Shown here piece by piece: positions 42,417 through 53,791 of a DNA stretch of 64,000 nucleotides. The translations under genes were made by a program, and so were the position numbers. Under the pieces are notes generated by a model that searched no databases, was not told the origin of the DNA, and saw only the letters and a list, made by a program, of their open reading frames with translations. The stretch's first letter is position 1; each line of letters starts with the position of its first letter. The DNA is from Actinomucor elegans (taxonomy: Eukaryota; Mucoromycota; Mucoromycetes; Mucorales; Mucoraceae), in assembly GCA_026027325.1 (NCBI GenBank), contig JAMSLZ010000007.1, positions 1,178,001 to 1,242,000 of the forward strand, written 5' to 3'.

Positions 42417-43692
42417 ATACTGCATACAGAGGAAAGGAAGAAATTTGGAAATTTTTCAGATACAGGGCCATATTTAACGTCGCTACGCGTTGACTGGCTC
42501 CAGGCTATGTCACACTCAAAAACTAATATACGTCCAAAGTGAAATACTGCTTCTAATTGGATCATTATCCTAATTGAAGCAATCATAATAACATAATAAC
42601 AATAGCATTGCATTTTAACAATAGATTATAAATTATATACATTTCAACGATACATAATCATGGTTTGTAGATCTGTCACAAATCAATTAATCTCGATTTA
42701 ATGTCGCTTTTTTGCTTATTAAAATTTGTTCAGGATTAACTATAGCATATATTAAAATTATTATTTAACAATAATAAATGAGTATACTATATATTAATGG
42801 CTAGCGTTACAGAGCATGCAGCTCTTTTGAATTTGGTTTATTAATTTTTCAGCACATCCTAGTCAAATGCCGCATATGCTTAGCGCTTCCTGCTCAGAGT
42901 AAGCTGCTGTATCATGTAAATCATCAGCTTTTTAAAGTTTGTTTGTTAAAGTTAATACTTTTCTCCCATTCGTAATCGACATAAAGCTCTTGCAGGTTAA
43001 GAAAAATTGATATCTGGACATTATATGTTTAAAAATTGTGGATCGCTCGAATTGAACCCTATTCTCTAATCATTATTGTTTTATATATAATTTTGAAGAT
43101 CGGCTATAATAGCTCAAGTCATATGTTCATTGGCAGTTATTCAGTGAAGCTAGCGGACATAGAAGGCTTATGTACAAACATACTGTAGAGGGGCCACTGA
43201 GAGCTGATTACATCATTGTATGATAGCCCTCTAATATTCCCAAATGCGCGCCTAGCAAGGCCTTTTTGTACATTTAGTTGAAAAATAACTGTTAATTATT
43301 TGTTTTCTCCTACTGAAATGAACATCTTGACGGATAAATGACAGTCAATTTGAATAATAATTCCTATTTTCGCTATATAGTATATTGACAGCATCATCGC
43401 TACATTTACTCATATGAAGAGCATAGATACACCTATTTAAATTTCTTTTCTCGGTGTACCATCATTTCCAGATACTATGATCTGATGGTAAGGACTCGGT
43501 CCCCTATTCTTTCTTTTCATTAGCCCTCTCTTTATTAAGTCAGCAGTTAATATGTCCTAAAGTACAATAGAGCTTGGTTCAAAGCTCCTATTTGCTCTTC
43601 AGATATACATATTCAGGCTTTCGTACAACGTGAAATGTGTTGTATATAAGCGCTAGTTTATTTTCCTTTTCTTTCTTTCATTATTCAAGAAA
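41983..43692. other. Intergenic region
   Basis: No gene. It holds a C13 run followed by a (CT)n microsatellite (about 42385-42416) and reverse-orientation copies of the dispersed repeat at 42682-42709 and 42852-42880. Confidence 0.5.
42682..42880 (-). repeat. Dispersed ~180-bp repeat, two units inverted
   Basis: Reverse-complement cores at 42682-42709 (AATCTCGATTTAATGTCGC) and 42852-42880 (CCTAGTCAAATGCCGC) are about 170 bp apart. GAGTATACTATATATTA at 42780 lies between them. Confidence 0.45.
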
Positions 43693-44822
43693 ATGTCTAC
43701 AAGACATGCTAGAATAGCTGACAAAGAGCTAAACGATAAACATACCAAGATATTACTCGAGTTATTGCAGAGACCTGAAAATAAGCAATGTGCTGATTGC
43801 AGAAAGAAAGGTACAGATTACTATAACCCATTCGTTTGTTTTTAAATCAGTTCTTATGGAAGTATTAATCTTAAAATTTATAACCTGATAAAAATAAAAA
43901 GATCCTCGATGGGCATCTTGGAATCTGGGCATTTTTGTTTGCATCCGTTGTTCAGGCACTCATCGATCATTAGGCACACACATAAGTAAAGGTAATTCTG
44001 GACAAAAAAAAAAAAAAATCGAAATATTCTACAGTTTCTGAAAAAAAAAATTGAATAAAATATAGTAAAATCAGTGGATCTGGATACTTGGATACCCGAG
44101 CAAATCGATAGTATGGTTAAATGGGGAAACTTAAAAGCCAACAGGTAAGCTTAAGATGTAATAAGTAGCGGACAGTTGAATTGAAGTAATGCTTTTTATT
44201 AGTTATTGGGAGGCTGATCTGAATGGCAGGCTTCCAACTGAGAACAATATGGATATATGGATTCGAGCAAAGTACGAACAAAAAAAGTGGGCTAGTAAAT
44301 CACCAATACCAGATCCAACTACTATTGTCATAGATGTAAGTTGATTATAACAGGGGGGGTATTGGAAAAGATCAGTTAATTAGATCATGATATTAGGAAA
44401 TCAAGTCCACAGCAGCTGAACCAGCAAAAGATGAATCCAACAGCAAGAGTAGTCAACCTTATCATTCGACATACTCTGCCAGTTATAGTGATAGAAGCAA
44501 AGAAACAAAGACCAGTTCGTCAAATAATTCTACTTGCACTAAAAAAGAGCCGTTTAATTTGGCTTCTTTCCAAGAACAGCTTTCAGGGTTGTCTTTAAGA
44601 CATTCATCCTCCGGTTTGATCCCCAAAGCTCCACCAGGAAGTGATACGTCTTGGACAAACTTTATCACACCTCATAAACCCGCTGATATGAACACGCCAT
44701 TATCTCAACCATCGACAGAAAAACCATTGATCCCTTACGAGTGGGTATTATAGAAACTCTTTTTATAGTAGAGTATTAACACTTTATTCAATTGTAGTGC
44801 GTTTGCAAGTTTGCTTAAATAG
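43693..44822 (+). CDS. Arf GTPase-activating protein (SMAP/Age2-like)
   Basis: It promotes GTP hydrolysis on Arf proteins during vesicle traffic. ATG 43693. The ArfGAP domain comes at once. Its zinc finger is [19 protein letters not shown] followed by VCIRC (C-x2-C-x16-C-x2-C), then the arginine finger in [12 protein letters not shown], then [13 protein letters not shown] and [12 protein letters not shown]. After about residue 125 comes a Ser/Thr-rich tail without a second domain. Exon 1 is 43693-43810. The intron before KSVDLD needs the acceptor AAAATATAG. The end is uncertain: either read-through to TAG after EWVL (44751-44753), or a last intron (donor GTGGGT, acceptor ATTGTAG) giving DAFASLLK and stop at 44820-44822. 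The 3' ends of this gene and eIF2B delta face each other. Confidence 0.87.
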
Positions 44823-44912
44823 CTCGAATCCTCCTTACTTCTCTCCGAATTCCTCACTAATAACCACATATCATCAGTATTGCCATCTATATGTATGTTA
44901 AATTAGTTATAC

Positions 44913-46497
44913 TTACTTGTATTCACGCCATATCTACAATAATGAGAATATAGCTCCGTTAATATATGACTACAATAATAAACCACTAGACTTACAACTG
45001 GTGCTGAAGTACAGGGAACAATACCAATTTCAGTCATCAAGAGCGAAATGTACTTGGATGGCGTTACGTCATACAGTAAATTCAAAACATTCAAGTTGGG
45101 TTGATGCTTCCAGTCAATCAACTGCTTGTTTGGATGCATCAAATCATTAGGATCGCCTTTTTCATTCATAACAAGGGAATCCACTTGAGTGCGATTTACA
45201 AACTTGTAAGTTTCGCAACAGATAATAACAGGTATTTGCTTATCCGTAGCCGCCATTGCCACAGCGGCAGACCCGATACGAGAATAAGATGAACCATTAC
45301 TCAAAATGGCATGAGCTCCCATAAAGACTTTGGTGACGTTCTTTAACGCGACGTAAATGCTTGATATCAAAGCATATTCGCAATTAATACCGGCATTCGT
45401 TAGCTTTTCCAACAAGTTTCTACCTGTGTTTTATATAAACCTCTGTGTTACCAATAAGCTATTTTTTATTATTATTATTATTATCATTTTCCAACATACC
45501 TTCCAATAAAGGCCGACTATCCACTACAATTACACGAAACTCTTTCCCGGCTTTCTTTGCTTCCAAGAATACACGCTCAGTTACCGATGACTTGGCATAG
45601 GTTAAAATGACATCGCCATCAGCAATCTTTGACAAGGCATATTGCACAATCAATTTGTCTGCCACCGTGATACGTTCATGAATGAAATGTTCGATCTGAT
45701 GCTTTAGTAATTGGCGAGCTTCTTCATCCATGATGGGGGGATTGATAGCGACTAAATCAGCTACTGCCTTTTTCAACCACCGAATGCATTCTCTCACACT
45801 CAGCGACATGGATCTTACTTGAAGTAAAAATGCAATATGTGAATCAAGATGCTTCTGGATATGACGTGCAAACGATGCATTGGGTGGCGGCCGGTGATCC
45901 TCAATGATTTTAGAAAACGTCTGCAAAACTGCTATACAACGAGCATTAGATCCTACAATCTTGTACTGTGAAAATAAAAGAGCTAATGTGAGCACAGTAG
46001 GGTGTAAGTCTAGATTTCTTTCCGTATCTGGCTTTAGTGGAAGTTCCAAGTGGTTCAGAATACTCTTTTGCGATGCAATGTTGTTTCTTTTTGATTGCTG
46101 TTTTTTATTTATCGCAGAAGTAGTAGCAGCAGCAGAGGGTATTGCTGGCATGTTAGCTTTGTTACTGGTGGTTTTATTGGGATTTGAAGCGTGTTGTTGC
46201 TTATCCAGTAAAGCGCGTCGTTCAGCTTTGGTAGTAGACTTTTTCTTACCATTTTTGGCTTCCTGTGAACGTGAACTGTCTGTATTTTGGCTGCTTCGCC
46301 TTCGAATTGCCCTTGTTTCATCGCCACCTAGCCATTGATTCTCATAAGAGGAACTCATTGGCTGTCCCATAGACGGCGAATTGATGCCCGACATTGGATT
46401 GGGTGTTGACTGTTGACATATATATATATATAAAAACGGTTTTAGGTATACTAGTATTATTATTTTAGGAAACGTGATTTACCCTGTTTGAATCCAT
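44913..46497 (-). CDS. GCD2: Translation initiation factor eIF2B subunit delta
   Basis: A regulatory subunit of the eIF2B complex, which recharges eIF2 with GTP and senses phosphorylated eIF2. Exon 1 is tiny (46497-46483, MDSNR) and joins in phase to STPNPMSGINSP. A basic, Ser/Lys-rich N-terminal extension (about 1-115; TTKAERRALLDKQQ is typical of the delta subunit) precedes the conserved Rossmann-like domain: ELPLKPDTERNLDLHPTVL, NARCIAVLQTFSKIIEDH, DGDVILTYAKSSVTERVFLEA and FRVIVVDSRPLLEGRN. Then come VFMGAHAILSNGSSYSRIGSA, VNRTQVDSLVMNEKGDP, LLYDVTPSKYISLLMTE and, after a last intron, the end VIWREYK. The frame is complete across four exons. Confidence 0.93.
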
Positions 46498-47337
46498 TTC
46501 AATGTTTCTTTCAAGATTACAGAAGAAAAAAAAAAAAAGGTACCTGAAACTTTAACCTGTTATGTACGATGATCGGAATCTGAACCATTTATTTACTACA
46601 AACATACTCGCTAGCTTTATTGCTTTACTTATCAGCTTTCTCAAAAAGTCAGTTATACACAAGCGAGTGAAACGTACATTTCCGATGTGTAACCTCTATC
46701 TACAGCGAGATGCGCAACCACTATTTATATATACATATATGCTTTGGCTAGTTGTTGCAAAGGCGCTAGCTTGACGTTGAGAGAGGCTCTCCTTGTTTTT
46801 CATTGTACACCGATGGCCAACCACAATGTTTGCATGATCTTTTGTCGGTAGGAGTTTTTATCGGAAAATCACGTTTAAGAAATGTTGGCCAATTAATTAT
46901 GGCGTAAAGAAAGTTTAACAGTGAGTCTTCACTATTAGGTACATCAAATTACTCCTATACTCAATACTCTCTTATACTTCATACTCGCGTCTTACTTCTC
47001 TACGATGTATGAATTCAAGTTAATAAAAGCTTTATTTACCAAAAAAAAAAAAAAAATGATTAGGTACATCATATTTTGTCTAATCATATTGGATAAAGAC
47101 GAATATTTGATGATGATATATCCAACTCCTACGTTTAAAAAAAAAGGAAAAGAAAAGCTGTAAAACATTGGGAAAATTATGATTGATTTTTATCATTGCA
47201 TTAATCAGAATCTATTGAGAGCTATTTACAAGATGTATTGGCAAGTGTAGTATTATAAGAATGAGATAAGTCTATTAGGAGGGAGGGAGGTCTGAAGAGA
47301 GAAGCTCCTTCCTCCCAGAAGTTTAGATAGTAGGTGT

Positions 47338-47372
<35 letters not shown>

Positions 47373-48140
47373 AAGCTTTATTCAGAACGGCAAGCCTAAT
47401 TTGCAGCCCCAAATTGTAACCAATAACAATTTCATTTATGAAATCGAGGTCATCTTTACATTCCTCGACTAATTCGTGTTTAATTTCGCATCTGATGGGT
47501 ATGATGTATTTATAATAAAGCGTCGTGTCTGTTGAAATTGTTATTTGGGCTAAAGTAATATGAGTATATTATATTCTAGACATCTGCTGTAAATTACAGA
47601 CATGCTGATGAGTGAAATGAATCTAATGATCAAATAAATCGCTCAGTTGATCCTGGCTTAATGTCACAAGTATAATAGTCAATATTTATTTAAAATAAAC
47701 TATGTACTACTGCTGCTAGGATTTCTGTTTAGCTGGACTACAAGTATGCTATCTATCAATAGGTGGCAATATACTGCATGTGCTTCAAATAAATGAAATG
47801 TTGCATAGATTTATAAATCTCGCAACTGATTTCTGTCAAATGTTGCATCTAATTAATACAATTATTTTAAAAAAGAGCTGCTGCGTTTACGGACAATATC
47901 TTTTTGTATTTTATATTTTTAATAATCTACACTGTTTATAGTGAATTTTTTTAAACTTAATCATACACTGTCTTGATCAAATAAAGTGTTTAATTTTTTT
48001 TTTTAAAAAAAAGGATCTACTTTTGATCATAAGCTCTAAATATTAGACTTTGATTGTAAAAAAGGACAAGAAGCTCATAGCTCTCTTTTTGGAGTGAAAC
48101 ATCTAATTAATGAACACTTATAGTTTGACAAATACACATA

Positions 48141-48184
<44 letters not shown>

Positions 48185-50261
48185 GTGGCAAAGCATCAGA
48201 ACTAAAGTAACGTGGTGGCAGGTGCAGCGACTGATTCTGATCATGGACTACCTACAGATGCAACATTTGGCCGAAATTCGTAGACATTTTAACAGACCAG
48301 ACCAGTTTCCGAAAGTGCGTCTTTTTTAAATCATTGGACTAAAAATTGAAATTCAAGCTTACAGAACAACCATTGGTGACTAGCGGTTCAATAGCTTAAT
48401 CAGAATGATAAAGCATATGATTCTCTTTGGAATGATACATATTTAATGTAAAAGAGACAAAAAAAATATTCAACCAGGGCGCAAAAAATATTCAGCATTA
48501 GTGCTGTCTCAAACTCGATAGCTTTGAAGTATAGTTCTAAAAATATATCAAAAAAAAAAGAATTAATTTAGTTCTATTTATGTTTCCAATTTAAAAGTTA
48601 TGTATTAACTTTTTGCAGGTATGAATACATTTTGTGATTTTGGCATGGTTAAGAGACATCATGATGTGATGATGTGACAAAAGTTTATTTTAATGTCCGG
48701 CATCCAATAAATATGGCTTCTTGATTAGAAAAAAAAATGCACGCTAAAATTTGATATCCTAAGGATAAAGGGGCTCATCTCTAATTTGCTATTTGTAAAG
48801 ATATTAAAAGAAGTAAAAGATGAAGTTTTGTTTTGAATGGCGTTCATTATGGAAGGGATAATATATGAAAATAGAATTACTTCAGAACGCAGCGAACAAA
48901 AAAAAAAAAGAAAATGAAATGTATGCTTATACATAGTAGTGCATGCTTTGTTATTTAGAGTGCCAAACATATCATTCTTTTTAATGCATCGTCGATCTAG
49001 GAGTTAAAATGTTTGATCTGAGGTGTTTTTCGTCGATGACACTCGTAAACCAATAAAAATACGCTGGCCAATCATTTCTAAAAAAAAAAAAAAAGAAAAA
49101 AAACATCTGGTATATGCCAAAATACGATATTGATATGTAGAACAATAGGCGCGAGATCGCTTGTTGTAACATTAACAAAAACCGCAGAAATGTTACTTCC
49201 GTTTAGAGTGGCGCCAGTACGACTATTGAATAGTACATCAGAGGGCTTTTAAAAAAAATGCCATATGTTTACATGCTTCTAGAACTCACCATTGGCATTA
49301 GATCTTTACAAAACGTGATGCATGAAAAGAACATGTTTTGTTCTATGGAATGTCCGAGACCGAAAAACCGTAACACAATGTTTTGGCGCCCCAGAAGCAA
49401 AGAAAAGTTTGATTATATTAGCTTTTGTCGACTGGGGTCATGTATCCTAGATTAAATCGCAGGTCAACCAATGAAATGGTTGTGCTCCTAGATTCATACA
49501 GCATAGACAGCAGGTGAGTATAGCGCCATTTGAGGGACGCAGTAAAGAAGAGCAACTTTATTAATAGTGACAAACGTTACATTGAACGATAAGCAATAAT
49601 GTTCTTGCTCTGACAAATTCAAGGGCCACACGGTGTATTACTTTATGTAGCAATACAGTTATCGCGCGATCGACACGATGGTGGATGGTGGATGGTGGAT
49701 GGGGCTATTTGAATGATCGTCTTGTAATTGATTGTCCGCGCCAATGTTTATTGTGAGCGAATTTTGCTTTATTTTTTTTTTCTAGACCCGTGACAATAGA
49801 AAGTTGTTCTTGACATCTGATTCAAACATCTAACAAAAGTCTAGATGTGGTAATATTGCGCAATGGATCTCATCACTATTTTTTGTGTGAGAGAAAAGGT
49901 CATTTTGGGAATTTTAGTACCAAAAGTCTAGATATCCATTGTCACCCACATGGCTCTGCTATTATTCCATAGAACAGATCTATAATACAAGTTTTATATT
50001 AATTGCAGCAACAGTAATTAAGTGATTGTAGACCAAGCCCAGGGGATTGTGTAACTTATCCTCTGTTTCTAATGCTCCTTGAAACAATGCACTACCATTG
50101 TCCTTTCAATAGGAGCATACAGAAAAAAAAACGAGTTTCTTTATGAATCAAAAATGGCGTTATGAATGAAACCAAGCACATGTTTTGATAGTGAGCACAA
50201 TGGCGCTTTGTTGCGTCAACCTTGAAAAAAGCGGGAAGTATGTTGTACAGATAGTAACACT

Positions 50262-50297
<36 letters not shown>

Positions 50298-51236
50298 GGT
50301 CGATCAGATGCAGTCCAATAATACGTGTGCCAAGCACAGGGGACTATCAATGAAAGTAGACTCCTAACAAAAAAAAAACTATTAGACAGCTTGGCATACA
50401 TGGACACTTTTCATAAACTATTTACAAAGTACAACTATCGTTGCTACAGTTGTGTTACGAGAGGTTTTTAATTTAAATTATAAAGTACAAGTATTTATAT
50501 ATATATAAAACAATAAGCTCATCCGAGTTACAAAAAGGTAAGCGATTTGGGGTAACTTTTTTTGATTTGACGTTACTTTGTACCTGACAGTCACTTTTGT
50601 ATTTATTGCTGAGCCGGTTACTGGCGTAACAAACAAAATGGTGCATAAAAAAAAACTGGGGTAATACGTTTCTATTGGTGCATCCGAATTTCTGGTGGTG
50701 ATTGTGTTTCTATACAGAGACACGAGGTTTTTTTTTTTATAAGCGGGTAGTTACGGTAGGATTCCATAGTAAGCACTAGAGCCATGGAATCATGGTAACA
50801 CATACTACATTGGCGATCTCTAGGGCTGGCTATGAAAATGGGAATTCGAGCAGTTTTTTGATTTCTATAATAGATCATGATCATGAGCTCGTATAACCAA
50901 TGATATTTCAATTCTTAAAAGGTAATCCAAGATGTGTGAATAATAATAATGGGCCTATGATTCACAGTAATACACGCCACTTTTCGAAAACGCACTGTGC
51001 ATCACATTACCCTTTTTTTTTTTTATATTCCCCAACTCCTGCTATTCTTTTTCTCTCTCTCTCTCTCTCTCTTTTTTTTCTGCGCCTTTTTTTATTGTAC
51101 ATAAAAACACGTTGCAAGTAACCTTTTTATTGTTTAGTTTCTGTTGAGGTGTGTATATATAAAGCACAAAAATATTTTCATTTTTTCTGTTTTTTTATTT
51201 TTTATTTTTTTTTTGTTCATTGTCTTTTCTTTTACA
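46498..51236. other. Long gene-free region
   Basis: No supported gene in 4.7 kb. Contents: long homopolymers (A30 near 47341, about A42 near 48141, about T31 near 50265), a T11A8 palindrome (47994-48012), repeat units at 47643-47670 and 47822-47850 (reverse) and 48254-48285 (forward), a GGTGGAT minisatellite (about 49677-49703) and a (CT)n run (about 51053-51071). The last part is a pyrimidine-rich leader of the HMG gene. Confidence 0.5.
47643..47850 (-). repeat. Dispersed ~180-bp repeat, two units inverted
   Basis: Cores TTGATCCTGGCTTAATGTC (47647 on) and CAACTGATTTCTGTCAAATG (47823 on) are 179 bp apart, the same spacing as the forward array at 35.8-36.3 kb. Confidence 0.5.
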
Positions 51237-52823
51237 ATGTATTCATCATGTCTTTTAGTCATGTCAGAACAAAACTTGCTCAACTACAACATATTCAAGT
51301 CGAATGAGAACACGAATGGGTTTACATTTGAATATCCACTTGAAAATTATGACCAACAAAAGGTATGGTCCAGTCATGACTTTCCAAAACAAAACATTCA
51401 ATTTTTATATGTTCTAGGCTTCTAGTTATCAACCCAATATCGATTCTTATTATTTACCACCGATCAATACAAATTCCAATCTAACCTATTCATCTATTAT
51501 ACAACATCAAAAGATGCTTGATCCTAAACAATGGGATACCGATGTTTCACAAGTAAGAATCTCATAGATCTATACTATTCGTCTACTAACTTGTAAATAG
51601 TCTGCTATCATCATCAATGAAAAGAATCAAACACATTATGGAGACCATCTTAGTATAGGTTCCCAACAATCAGATGATCAAACGCCTACTCATATTGTTT
51701 CACCCGAAGCCATTCGAGAAGCATTGATTCAAGAAAAAGAAGAAGCCATGGGTCACAGTCAACGAAGACCTTTTTCTAGATTCACTTCTTTTCATGCCTT
51801 GAAACAGCGGCGCTATTCGACAGAATCACCCCCACCCGCTTCTCTGTCGATTCCATTTAGCCCCCCGCCTTCTATCGAAATGCAATATGATGACGATGAA
51901 GATTTCGATATGGACACAAAACCATCACCAAAAGAAAAACTTAAAAGGCCACCTAACGCCTATTTATTATTCAACAGAGATATGCGTCGAAAATTATTGA
52001 AAGCCTCGCCCAAAATGACAGTAGCAGAGATCAGTAAGGAAGTAGGCGACTGGTGGAAAGCCTTGCCAAAGGTAAAAACATAAAAAAAAAAAAAAAAAAA
52101 AGATGATTAGTAATCCAACTTTGGTACTTATTGTTTTTATATATATAGGAAAAACGAGATTATTATGTTAAAGAAGCTTCTCTATTAAAAGAAGAACATT
52201 TAAAGAAACACCCAGACTTTATTTATACGCGTAGATCGAAAGCCCAGCTGGCAGAAGCTAAAAAACTCTCAAAGCTCGGTCGAAAATCTAAATCAACCAC
52301 AACAACAACAACGGAGAACGAACACATCCCAAAAAAGAGATCACGCAAATCGACAGCTACAGGCGGTCAAAGAGACCCTCGAGGCCGCAAAAAGAAGAGA
52401 CACAAGCATCCTTTTGCACCCAAACACCCCATGTCTGCTTATTTGTACTATCTAGCTTCTGTGTATCCTCAAGTCTCTTTGAATTTCCCAGGTTCTACTG
52501 TGGGTCCCATTAGTAAATCAATATCCAAAACATGGCATGCCATGTCACCTGAAGAAAGGCTGCCTTGGAAACAAAAGGCAGATTCTGACAAAGCACGCTA
52601 TGCCCGAGAAATGCAAGTTTATATGCTCCAACAAGAAAAACTCCAACAGCAGCAGCTGCAACAGCAGCAGTTGCAACAGAGTGAATCAAGCCCTACTAAA
52701 AGCTATTATGATGAAGATGATGAAGAAGAAGAAGATGAAGAAGACGTAGAAGACGTCGATGTGAATACACTTGCAGCTGTTGTGAATATGGTAAATAATA
52801 ATGGAAATCACTTTGTATCATAA
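51237..52823 (+). CDS. Protein with two different HMG boxes
   Basis: A nuclear DNA-binding protein by domain content. The start is ATG 51237 or, more likely, ATG 51261 (MSEQNLLNYN). Exons: 51237-51362, 51436-51554, 51601-52071 and 52149-52823. The first HMG box (KRPPNAYLLFNRDMRRKL to KKHPDFIYTRR) has the SOX/MATA look: a PNAY start, WW in helix 2 and the HPDFIYTRR tail. A basic linker (KKRSRKSTATGG, GRKKKRHKH) follows. The second box (FAPKHPMSAYLYYLASVYP...PWKQKADSDKARYARE) is of the HMGB/NHP6 type. The C-terminus has Gln repeats and an acidic tract (DEDDEEEEDEED). An intron splits the first box. Mucoralean SexM/SexP have a single box and sit between tptA and rnhA, so this is not that locus. 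Confidence 0.85.
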
Positions 52824-53059
52824 TCCCTCCTCCCATTCTATACATATCAATAAACCGTATATAACTATTCCTATGCAGTATGTTACACGCTATATATATA
52901 AATAAATAAATCACCAGAGCCTTTTTTTTTTTTTTTTTTTTTTTTTTTGTTCAAGACCTTTTCACACACACACATACACACGCGTAATTTTTTTGTATTT
53001 TGCCCAAATTGTATCCAGCATTTCTTTCTGTTTTATTTCATCAAGATTCACCAAAAGTA

Positions 53060-53760
53060 ATGGACGATCCAATTCGAACGCCTTTACTTTTAAGCATCCC
53101 TCTCAAACAAGCCGAAAGTCAAACATGGACTCCAGCAATATTAAAGTACATTGAAACAAGTTATGCTGAAGATGCCGAGAAATACCAACAAGACAGTCTT
53201 TTATTTGATTCCTTGAGAGAACATGCCATCAATCAACTTACTCATGATGCTTTTGCTTTAGAAGACTTATCCATGTAAGTTTATTGTGTAAAAAAAAAAA
53301 ATGTTTATATATGTATACCTAACTCGCACGCTTATTATTTGGTTGTAGATACTATAATCAACTTTGCTTTTTTGGCTCTCGATTTCCTATTGATGTATGT
53401 AAAGTAACATGTATAAATAGGATCCATATATGATACATGACTAAAGCATATTCTGGTAGATCAACTTGGATATAGGATGGTGCCCGTTATTTCGACCCCA
53501 AGACAGACCAGGTAATAGAGCATGAAACACACGTGAAAGTCAAAAAGATCTGACTCTTTTTGTTAGAAATTATATCCAACTTGAACTATGAAAAGGCCTG
53601 TGTACTCTACCGAATAGCTGGTATCTATAGTGAATTAGGTTGCTCTCAGAGCTGGATATCCACAGAAGGTATTCGTAAAGCGTGTCAATTCTTTCAGGTA
53701 AGCAACATGAGTCGAGCGTCTCCAGCTTTGCAATCGGAAATCTTGATTCTACAACCAAAA

Positions 53761-53791
<31 letters not shown>

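Noticed and set aside
46562..46774. 70-codon plus-strand frame upstream of eIF2B delta
   Set aside because: Overlaps the divergent promoter area, no homology features; a chance frame.
50185..50367. Frame containing poly-Phe
   Set aside because: Produced by the T31 homopolymer; not coding.
51237..52823. Mucoralean sex locus
   Set aside because: The HMG protein has two boxes, and its neighbours (eIF2B delta, Bro1 protein) are not the triose-phosphate transporter and RNA helicase that flank SexM/SexP.
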